Shown piece after piece: positions 28,251 through 36,222 of a DNA stretch of 64,000 nucleotides. Origin of the DNA: an uncultured Verrucomicrobiota bacterium (lineage in GTDB: Bacteria > Verrucomicrobiota > Verrucomicrobiia > Limisphaerales > UBA9464). The position numbers were made by a program, and so were the translations under genes. The stretch spans positions 1-64,000 of the forward strand of contig CAIWAH010000066.1 of assembly GCA_903910585.1 (NCBI GenBank), read 5' to 3'. Numbering within the stretch: position 1 is the first letter of the stretch; the number at the start of each line of letters is the position of its first letter. The notes under the pieces are model-generated. The model was not told the DNA's origin. It did no database searches and saw nothing but the letters and a program-made list of their open reading frames with translations.

Positions 28251-28883
28251 ATGGATACCCAGCCTTCATCCCCGGCCGCCGACCCGCTGCCCACGAGCCG
28301 TTCGCTGCTCGTGAAACTGCGCGACTGGCAGGATCGCGACGCGTGGTGCGAGTTTGTGCGCACCTACGACCGGCTGGTGCGCGGTCTGGCGCGCAAGCGC
28401 GGGCTCAGCGAGCACGATGCCGAGGAGGTCGCCCAGGAGGTCTTCAAGCGGGTGGCCCTGACGATCCACACCTACGAGCCGCAGCCGCGGCGCGGGTCAT
28501 TCCGCAAGTGGCTCGCCCGCCTCGCCACCTGGAAGACGGAAGACCAGCGCCGACGCGAGCGCCGACACGACGGCGACTCCTTCGACGCCGCCGGGACAGA
28601 CGCCTCCCCGGCCCCGCCAGAGCCCGCCGTCACGGATGATCCGGCTGCGGAGCTGGAACGGGTGGCCCGGCGCGAACTGCTGCACGCCGCTCTGCACCGC
28701 CTGCGCCTTCAGGTCAACGAGCAGCACCTCCAGCTCTATCAGCTGCACCTGCTTGAAGGCTGGCCGGTGGACAAGGTTGCGGGCTTCTTCCGCATCACGT
28801 CCGCCCAAGTCTACGTCATCAAGAACCGGGTCGGAAAACGGTTTCGGGAGGAACTCCACCGGCTGCGGGCCGAGCTTGAATGA
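28251..28883 (+). CDS. ECF-type RNA polymerase sigma factor
   Basis: A 210-residue protein with sigma region 2 (WCEFVRTYDRLVRGLARKRGLSEHDAEEVAQEVFKRVA) and region 4 with a helix-turn-helix (EGWPVDKVAGFFRITSAQVYVIKNRVGKRF). The linker between is rich in Pro/Asp. This is the ECF subtype often found next to kinase-WD40 genes in Planctomycetota/Verrucomicrobiota. Its stop overlaps the kinase start by four bases (ATGA), so the two are probably coupled, and the kinase is a likely modulator in place of a classical anti-sigma. No autoregulated promoter was identified. Confidence 0.93.
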   Translation: MDTQPSSPAADPLPTSRSLLVKLRDWQDRDAWCEFVRTYDRLVRGLARKRGLSEHDAEEVAQEVFKRVALTIHTYEPQPRRGSFRKWLARLATWKTEDQRRRERRHDGDSFDAAGTDASPAPPEPAVTDDPAAELERVARRELLHAALHRLRLQVNEQHLQLYQLHLLEGWPVDKVAGFFRITSAQVYVIKNRVGKRFREELHRLRAELE

Positions 28884-31788
28884 AACCCGTCCCCACGATC
28901 CCCGATTTCGAACTGGTCCGGCCGATTGGACGCGGCAGCTACGGTGAGGTGTGGCTGGCGCGCTCGGTGACGGGCCTCTGGCGCGCCATCAAGATCGTGG
29001 ACCGGGCGACCTTCACGGACGACCGCCCCTTTCTCCGTGAGTTCAACGGCATCCGCCGCTACCAGCGCGCGGCGCTCGGGCAGCCGAGCCAGCTCGCGCT
29101 GCTGCACGTCGGACGCGACGATACGGCGGGGCGGTTTTACTACGTGATGGAGCTGGCGGACGATGCCACCGCGACGGACGAGTTCAACCCGCAGCACTAT
29201 GTTGCCCTCACGCTCAAGGAACTCCTCTGCCGGCGGAAGGTGCTGCCGGCAGGCGAAGTCATCCGCCTCGGGGCCCAGCTCGCCCGCGCCCTCTCCCTGC
29301 TGCACCACCACCGCCTCATCCACCGCGACGTCAAGCCGTCGAACATCATCCTTGTGCAGGGCGTGCCCAAGCTGGCCGACGTCGGGCTGGTTTCCTCCAG
29401 CGAAGCGACGCTGAGTTCCGTGGGCACCCCGGGCTACGCGCCACCGGAGGGCCCGGGCACCCAGACGGCGGATCTCTACAGCCTGGGCAAGGTGCTTTAC
29501 GAACTGGTCACCGGACTCGCGCCGACCGAGTTCCCGCGCCTGCCTCCGGACGCTCCCGCCCGCGCCGACGCGCACGACCTGGCCGAACTGAACGTGGTGC
29601 TGCTCAAGGCGTGCGCCGTGGCACCCAACCGGCGCTACGCCGGCGCGGAACTGCTGGCGCAGGATTTGGAACTGCTCGCCGCGGGCCGTTCCGTGGCGGC
29701 CCATGAGGCGGCGCGACGGCGCTGGCGGCGGCTCGCGTGAATCACCGCCGCGGGCGCAGGGCTGGCCCTGGTCGTTGCCGGCCTGCTCGCGTGGCGCGGG
29801 CGGGCGGTCGAGCGCGAGCGGACGGAGACCCGGTCGGCACTCTATCGCGCCGACCTCAGCGTTGCGCGGCGCGGGCTGGATCAGGGGGACTTTCGGGCCG
29901 CCCGGATGGCGTTGGCCGCGCACGAACCGGCTCCGGGGAAGTCCGACCCGCGGGGCTTTGAATGGTTTGCCCTGCGCGACGAACTCCGGGGCGATCCCGC
30001 GGAAGTGTTTCGGCTCGGCAACCGCTCCGTCCGCCGGTTCAGAACGGCGCCCGACGGCGCCGGCGTCATCGTCGAAGACGACTCAGACAGCCTGCTGGAA
30101 TGGCGTCCCGCCGCCGGGACGCTGCACCGCCTGGCGGTAAGAGGAAATATCCATGCCGTTGCCAACGACGGCACCTTGGTCGTCGGCCTCGGCGACGGCT
30201 GGGGAACGCTGCCTCCGGGACAGACCAACGTAACGCGGCTTTCCGGAAGCCGGGTCCTGCTGGATGCCACGCCGGACGGCGCGTTCGGACTCCTGGTGGA
30301 CTCCGCGGCCACCAATTTTGTCCTCACCTTGCGCCGGCGCTCCGATGGCGCGGCCCTGCGCACGATCGCCGTGCCCAAACTCGGCGCCTACCTCGGCGCG
30401 GCCACACTCAGCCCCGGAGCGATGCAGGTCGCGCTCGAATTTGAGCGCGAGGCGGGCCTCGAACGGTTCCGCCGGCTGGAACTGTGGGACCTGAACCGGG
30501 GCGGCCTTCGCTGGCGGCTGAACCCGACCAACCGCATCCGCCTGGCGCGGTTTTCCCCGGACGACCGGCATCTCGCCGTGAGTTTCGGCGGCGCCACCGT
30601 GTGGCTGCTCGATGCCCAAACCGGCCGGCTCGAACATGCGCTCACCGCCCACACGGACCGCGTGAATGATTTCGCCTTCGCGCCGGCCGGAAACCTGCTG
30701 GCCACGGCGGGCGCGGACCAGACCGTGAGCCTATGGTCGGTCGCCGGCGGAACGCGGCTCCGCACCTGGCGCGGCCACACCGCCGCCGTCAACACGGTCG
30801 CCTGGCTCGCAGGCGGAACGCGGATCGTCTCCGCGGACAATGACGGCGAGGTCCGGATCTGGTCCCCCGACACCCCCTTCCCGGTCCCGGGAAGTCACCG
30901 GTGCGCGGGCCGACATCTTTGGTGACGTTCTGTTCGCGCCCGACGGTGGACAGCTGCTCGCCACCCTCGCCGACAACTCCCTCGCCCGGCTGGCCGCCAC
31001 CAACCTGCTGTCCTCCGCCGCCGCGCTGCGCGCCGCATTTCACCCCCTGGAATTCAATCCGGACGGCCGGGTCCTCTGGTCGCTGGATGTCTCCAACGGT
31101 CTTCGTGAGTGGGGCTGGCCGGGCGGCGAACTCCGCCGCCGCACCCAGTTGGAATTGGCCGCGACCAACTACCAGCCCACCGCCCTGCGGGCCGCCGCCG
31201 GCCAGTTGGCGATGGGCTTCGAAACCGGGGCCATTCAAGTCTGGCGGGAGGAGTCGGCGCAGCCGGTCGGATTGGGTCCCATTCACACTGCCCGGGTCTC
31301 CGCCCTGGACTTCTCCGGCGACGGAGGGGGTGCTTGCCTCCGCGAGTTGGGCCGGAGACCTGCGGTTCACCCGCCTCGACGGACGCCAAGTTCCACCGCC
31401 CCGGCTGCTCCCACCACCAACGACCATCACGTCGCTTGCCTGGTCGGCCGACGGCCGATGGCTGGCCGCGGGACTGCTGGATGGCAGCGTGCTGGTGGAC
31501 CATCTCGCGACGGGGCGGCGCCGGCTCGCGGCCCGCATCCACGCACGTTCGGTGGAGGCACTGGCGTTTTCGCCGGACAGCCAGCGGCTCGTTTCCGGCG
31601 GATTCGACGGGCAGGTGATCTTCTGGCAACCGGAGCCGCTGTTTCCGCTGCTGCGCGAACGGCCGGACCGCCGAGCCGCCGCCGGGGGTGAAACCGGCAT
31701 CAGTTCGCTGCGGTTTTCCGGGGATGGCCGGGCACTGGCCGCCTTGACCGAAGACGGCCGAGTGGTCCTGTGGCGTGCGCCGCGATGA
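28880..31788 (+). pseudogene. Ser/Thr kinase - TM - WD40 gene interrupted by a stop and two frameshifts
   Basis: The intact reading would be about 968 residues: a Hanks-type kinase (G-loop GRGSYGEVW, Lys38, catalytic HRDVKPSN with D150, DVG for DFG), a membrane segment (AGAGLALVVAGLLAW), then WD40-like repeats to the end (for example FSPDDRHLAVSFGGATVWLLDAQTG, DGEVRIWS, DGQVIFWQ). The frame breaks at an in-frame TGA (29738-29740, TGG would give Trp), at a +1 shift in C-runs near 30864-30880 and at a +1 shift in G5 at 31326-31330. The first part (28880-29740) could still make a soluble 286-residue kinase. Errors in homopolymers are an alternative explanation. Confidence 0.78.
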
Positions 31789-31809
31789 GCGACCGCGGGG
31801 CGTTGGCGG

Positions 31810-32202
31810 TCAACGGATGATCGGCGGCGTCTGGTTGCCCGGACCGCCCTGTCCGCCGCCAATCCCGGCGTTCACAATCACCGGACCTTTCAGAACCTTG
31901 AACGTGTAGGTTTCACCGAATTCAAGCTGGATCTTCCCGCCCGCCGACACGGTCTTTTTTTCGCTGCCGAACCTCACTTCCAACTCGCCGTCCAGCACCT
32001 GCCAGTCCTGCTGGCGGTCGCAGGGCGCCGAGAAGGCTGGGCCAACGCCGATGACATAGATGTTGTAAGCCTCCTGCTTCTGGGTCACTTCGACCCGGGC
32101 GAAACCCTCGGTGGCATCAAAGGCCGTGATCACGGACGACTTCTTGGGCGGGGCGCCGTCGAGGGGGAACTTCAGGGTGATGGTATTGGATTTTTTGCTC
32201 AT
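31810..32202 (-). CDS. Small beta-rich protein, cupin-like, unknown
   Basis: A 130-residue protein without signal peptide. The middle (YNIYVIGVGPAFSAPCDRQQDWQVLDGELEVRFGSEKKTV, then GGKIQLEFGETYTFKV) has the alternating hydrophobic pattern of a small beta-barrel or cupin, but no metal-binding His motif. The C-terminus is Gly/Pro/Asn-rich. It lies between the broken kinase gene and the trypsin-like protease, transcribed with the protease. No family assigned. Confidence 0.6.
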   Translation of the reverse strand: MSKKSNTITLKFPLDGAPPKKSSVITAFDATEGFARVEVTQKQEAYNIYVIGVGPAFSAPCDRQQDWQVLDGELEVRFGSEKKTVSAGGKIQLEFGETYTFKVLKGPVIVNAGIGGGQGGPGNQTPPIIR

Positions 32203-32283
32203 GGCTGGGATGGAATTTTGGGGTGATGGGGGGACGGTCGGAAAAAGGATAGAGTCGGCGCAGGTGGCGGCTGCCGGGCACGG

Positions 32284-33381
32284 CTAGGCCGGCGGATAAT
32301 CCAACGCCAACACCTTCAGCCGCTGGAAGGCAAACGCCGCGTCGGTCGCCGCCGCCCAGGTGGTTTCCGGGAAGCCGCCCAGGCGCCGCCGGGTTCCATC
32401 CCAGACCAGAGCCGCCAGCCGCCCGTCCTGGGTGTAGGCCGGCTTGCCGCTGTCACCCGGTTCGGAAACGTTGTCGCCCTGAGGTCCGGCGTGCTGGATG
32501 AGGTAATCGGCAAACAGATGGCTCCCCGCCGCCGAAAACCATTCGAAGGCCAGCGCCCGGATGAAACCGGTCCGGCGCCCGGTGGCCTGGCCGAAGAGGT
32601 TGACGCGCTGACCGAGCAACCGGGCGGGAGGCAGCGTGTTCAGCGGGGCTGGTCGCGCGTCGGCGTTCCGCAACACGCCGCGTTGTTCCAGCCGGAGGCG
32701 CACTTCCGGACGCAGCGGCACAAAGGTCGCATCCACCGCCCAGGACTCGTCGGCGACCGCGCGGATTTCGAGGCCCGGCCAGCGGTCCGCGACGGCGATC
32801 CTGGCGGTGGGCTCGCCGGCCTCGCCGAGCGTGAAGCCGTCCGCGAAGGACATGGGCAGGCCCGCCCGCGGCGCGACATGGGCACAGGTCACCACCCCCA
32901 CGGTCCCGGTTCCCGGGTGCGACACGATGGCCGTCACCGTTCCAAAGCCACCCGCGGATGACACGATGCGGCTCCCGGGCCGGAACGGGCCGTTCAACCC
33001 GCCGGGCTCCGGTTCCCCGGCCGGATCATCTTCGGGAATGACCTGTTCCGGCTCCTCGGCGGAGACGACGTCAATGGGCATCAATTGCCCGCCGACCTGC
33101 ACCCAATCCTCGCCCGTGTGCTTGATCAACGCGTCGCCCAGCGCCGCCTCCGCCTCGCGTCGGCGGCCCGGATCCGCGATGGCCGCCAGCTAGCGCCGGA
33201 CGAACACGAGCAGGGCGAGCTCGCCGGTGGGCTTGTTGCCGGCCATCCGGTAGCCGATGGCCGTGCCGAGCACATCGGCCCGGGTCCGGATCCACTGGCG
33301 AACATCCGGCGAAAAGCGGAGCGCGAGGAGCTTTTCGAAGCTGAAGGCCCGTTGGCTGGTGGCAGAAGTGCGGGGCATCAT
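32284..33381 (-). pseudogene. Trypsin-like serine protease with in-frame TAG
   Basis: A start at 33381 (MMPRTSATSQRAF) leads into a reading frame that stops at TAG (33190-33192) and then continues in the same frame to 32284, with a total of about 365 residues if the TAG were sense (probably AAG, Lys). The second part (281 residues from ATG 33129) carries a full triad: His84 in VTCAHVAPRAG, Asp133 in WAVDATFVPL and Ser227 in EPGDSGKPAY. It has no signal peptide. A truncated but catalytic product starting at 33129 is possible. Confidence 0.7.
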
Positions 33382-33543
33382 TGGTAAAATGCACCGGTCC
33401 GGGAAAATCTTGCAGCAAATCTTTCGGGCTGCCGGATGCGGGTGCCGGCACCTCGCGGCAACTTCGTCGAAGCACCCCGCGCGAAGAGATCGGCCAACAT
33501 CCCGTTGCACGGTCCGGCTTCCGCCCGCTAGGTTGCCCGGGCA

Positions 33544-34920
33544 ATGACGTTGACCGAAAAACTCCTCGCCCGCGCCGCCGGCAAAGCGTCCGTCCAGGCC
33601 GGCGACAACATCTGGGTGAATGCCGATGTCCTGATGACCCATGACGTGTGCGGACCGGGGACCATCGGTGTGTTCAAGCGCGAGTTCGGCAAGACGGCCA
33701 AGGTCTGGGACCGCAACCGCGTCGTCATCATCCCCGACCACTACATCTTCACCGCCGACAGCCTCTCGAACCGCAACGTGGACATCCTCCGCGACTTCGC
33801 CCGCGAGCAGGGACTGCCCTACTTCTACGACGTCATTGACGACCCGAGCGGCGCCTGGAAATTCGATGCCGCCAAGGGCAACTTGAAGCGCCAGTTCGGT
33901 TCCAACTATGCCGGCGTCTGCCACGCCGCACTCCCCGCCAAAGGCCACACCCGGCCCGGCGAAGTCCTCTTCGGCACCGATTCCCACACCTGCATGGCCG
34001 GCGCGTTCAACGAGTTCGCCACCGGCATCGGCAATACCGACGCGGGCTTCGTCATGGGCACCGGCAAGCTGCTGATTAAGGTGCCCGAGACGATGCGCTT
34101 CCGCCTCGAGGGCAAACTCCAGCCCGGCGTCATGGCCAAGGACATCATCCTGCACATCATCGGCGAGATCGGCTTCGACGGCGCGACCTACCGCGCGATG
34201 CAGTTCGACGGCTCCGGCATCGCCACGCTCTCGATGGACGACCGCATGACCATCGCCAACATGGCCATCGAGGCCGGCGGCAAGAACGGCATCTTCCCGT
34301 TCGACGCGCGCACCGCGGAATACGTCAACGCCCGCACCGGCTTGAACGGCACCAAGCAAAGCTACGAGCCGGTCGAGGCCGACGCCGACCAGAAGTTCGT
34401 TTACGAGACCGTCGTGGACCTGTCGAAGCTCGAGCCGACGGTCGCGTGCCATCCCGATCCCGGCCAGCGCAAGACCGCGAAGGAACTGTCCCACCTCAAG
34501 CTGGACCGGGCCTATGTCGGCTCCTGCACCGGCGGCAAGACCAGCGACTTCGTGGAATTCGCCCGTGTTCTGCGCGGCAAAAAGGTGGTCATCGACACCT
34601 TCGGCGTGCCCGCGACGCCGGACATCGTGCGCGATCTCCAGTCCACGCGCTGGGGCCACCAGACGATCTGGCAGATCCTTGAGGAAGCCGGCGTGCGCAT
34701 GACCGAGAACGCCGGCTGCGCCGCGTGCCTCGGCGGCCCGGTGGACACCTTCGGCCGCATGAACCAGGGCGGCCTCAAGTGCATCAGTGCCACGAACCGC
34801 AACTTCCCCGGCCGCATGGGCAGCAAGGAAAGCGAAGTCTATCTCGCCAGCCCGGCGACGGTGGCCGCCAGCGCCCTGACCGGCCGCGTCACCGATCCGC
34901 GCGAATACGTGGGGAACTGA
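33544..34920 (+). CDS. leuC: 3-isopropylmalate dehydratase large subunit (LeuC/HacA type)
   Basis: A 458-residue aconitase-family protein with the 4Fe-4S ligands in YVGSCTGGKTSD and NAGCAACLGG; the substrate-binding parts include FGTDSHTC (Asp/Ser/His) and GKMGSKES-like FPGRMGSKESEVYLASP. It isomerises 2- to 3-isopropylmalate with a small LeuD subunit, which is absent from the window. The short-type sequence also resembles archaeal/bacterial HacA-like enzymes, so substrate (isopropylmalate versus homocitrate) is not proven. leuB is 14 kb away. Confidence 0.92.
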   Translation: MTLTEKLLARAAGKASVQAGDNIWVNADVLMTHDVCGPGTIGVFKREFGKTAKVWDRNRVVIIPDHYIFTADSLSNRNVDILRDFAREQGLPYFYDVIDDPSGAWKFDAAKGNLKRQFGSNYAGVCHAALPAKGHTRPGEVLFGTDSHTCMAGAFNEFATGIGNTDAGFVMGTGKLLIKVPETMRFRLEGKLQPGVMAKDIILHIIGEIGFDGATYRAMQFDGSGIATLSMDDRMTIANMAIEAGGKNGIFPFDARTAEYVNARTGLNGTKQSYEPVEADADQKFVYETVVDLSKLEPTVACHPDPGQRKTAKELSHLKLDRAYVGSCTGGKTSDFVEFARVLRGKKVVIDTFGVPATPDIVRDLQSTRWGHQTIWQILEEAGVRMTENAGCAACLGGPVDTFGRMNQGGLKCISATNRNFPGRMGSKESEVYLASPATVAASALTGRVTDPREYVGN

Positions 34921-35015
34921 GGCCGGCTTCTCCAGTTCCGGTCCTGCCGAAAGCGCCTTGTCAACCCGGGGCGCTTTTCATTTCGGCTGTGTCATTGTCT
35001 CCGAACCCGATCAAG

Positions 35016-35540
35016 TCATTCACCGGAGCCGCAGCAGCCGCCTTCCTGCGCCCCGACCATGCGAACTTCCGCGCCACACTCCTCGGCCAGGTGGCAAATG
35101 CGGGTGTAGAATTCGGCTTCGGTCAACCCGAGCACGGTGGCGCCGTAGCTGATGCAGTGGGTGTCGTTGACCAGGTCGCCGTAGTTCAGGACGGGAATCA
35201 TGTAGGCCGCCGCCAAGGCGATCTGTTCCGGTCGGTCCCGGAGCACCGGACGCACGTAAAGCACGCGGCCGTCCGTGTCGGTATTGCGCCAGTCAATGTC
35301 GGGTTGAGCGAATTGGTGCATGCCCATCTCGCCGAACTCGAACACGAGGCGCGTCGGGTAACGAACGCATTCCGGATCACGCAGCAGGGCCTCCAGCCGC
35401 TGGGAGACGTCCGGACCGTAGCGGCAGTGGGCCACTACGGCCTGGGCCAGCAGGTGATCGCGCAGACTGTCCTCGCCGAGTCGGGTCAGTTCCTCGGGCG
35501 ACATCCGGCGCAGGTCGGCAATGGGATCGGGAGTGCTCAC
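35016..35540 (-). CDS. Conserved hypothetical with C-terminal Cys pair
   Basis: A 174-residue acidic protein. A helical N-terminus (IADLRRMSPEELTRLGEDSLRDHLL) is followed by FEFGEMGMHQFAQPDIDW and YMIPVLNYGDLVNDTHCISYGA, and it ends GGCCGSGE. The terminal Cys pair and the isolated His/Cys suggest metal or redox chemistry, but I do not recognise a family. It lies 55 bp downstream of the nap cluster on the same strand, so it may be cotranscribed with napB, but this is uncertain. Confidence 0.68.
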   Translation of the reverse strand: MSTPDPIADLRRMSPEELTRLGEDSLRDHLLAQAVVAHCRYGPDVSQRLEALLRDPECVRYPTRLVFEFGEMGMHQFAQPDIDWRNTDTDGRVLYVRPVLRDRPEQIALAAAYMIPVLNYGDLVNDTHCISYGATVLGLTEAEFYTRICHLAEECGAEVRMVGAQEGGCCGSGE

Positions 35541-35595
35541 CGCGGTAGAATTCCGTTCTGCGACCCGCGCTGGCGAGATTGCAGATGCGCGCCGA

Positions 35596-36213
35596 CTAAA
35601 ACTCCCCCTTCAGCTCACTCCACGGCACCGGGCGGTCGTGGTTCTTGGTTGCGTCCGGGACGTGGCATTGCTGGCACTGGCTGCGGTAAGGATGCGGCGA
35701 CTTGATGCGCTGCTTGCCGGCCAGGCCGTGGCAGGAGAGACAGTTGTCGCGCATGAAGGTCTTGTGCGGGATCGTGGGCGGTGCGAGCGCGTGGGCCCGG
35801 GTGCCTTTGCCTAGAAAGTCCAACCCCACGAAGGCGCTTTCACGGAACACCGCGCCGGAACAGTCGGCGCCCTTCACATGGCATTGCTGGCACTGGGTGT
35901 ATTCGGCGTGCGGCACCGGGGCGATGGCCTGCTGGCGCTTCTCGATGCGCGTTTTGCGGGCGTGGCATTCGAGGCAGTAGTGGCCGTCGCGGTCGCCGGC
36001 AAAGCCGTGCGGCATCACCGGGGGCGCGCCCCAGAAGGAGCGGTTGGCCGTGACGTTCGTGCCCACCGGATCGGGACGGATCGGTTGGGCGAAGGACCGT
36101 GGCCCACCGGTGCCAGGCACGGGCTGGCCGGCGGGCGGTTCGGCGGCCCGGAGCAAGAACCACCCGGCGAGCAGGGCAAGGACGCCGGCGGCGAGCACAC
36201 GCGGGTTTTTCAT
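35596..36213 (-). CDS. napB: NapB-like periplasmic nitrate reductase cytochrome, duplicated tetraheme form
   Basis: A 205-residue protein with an N-terminal signal or anchor (about 6-24). There are four CxxCH sites: C80, C108, C158 and C180. NapB normally has two haems. The sequence is an internal duplication: residues about 63-113 (APPVMPHGF...CLECH...CQQCHV) and 144-187 (APPTIPHKTF...CLSCH...CQQCHV) each look like a NapB unit. NapB passes electrons to NapA in the periplasm. It follows napA by 9 bp and is the last gene of the cluster. The gene symbol is by similarity; the tetraheme form is unusual. Confidence 0.85.
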   Translation of the reverse strand: MKNPRVLAAGVLALLAGWFLLRAAEPPAGQPVPGTGGPRSFAQPIRPDPVGTNVTANRSFWGAPPVMPHGFAGDRDGHYCLECHARKTRIEKRQQAIAPVPHAEYTQCQQCHVKGADCSGAVFRESAFVGLDFLGKGTRAHALAPPTIPHKTFMRDNCLSCHGLAGKQRIKSPHPYRSQCQQCHVPDATKNHDRPVPWSELKGEF

Positions 36214-36222
36214 GGTGACCTC

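Noticed and set aside
28880..31788. TGA as a recoded (Sec or Trp) codon in the kinase gene
   Set aside because: There is no SECIS-like hairpin evident, other genes in the window end normally with TGA, and the same gene has two frameshifts.
33544..34920. leuC as part of a leuBCD operon
   Set aside because: leuB is 14 kb away in the opposite orientation and no leuD was found near either gene.
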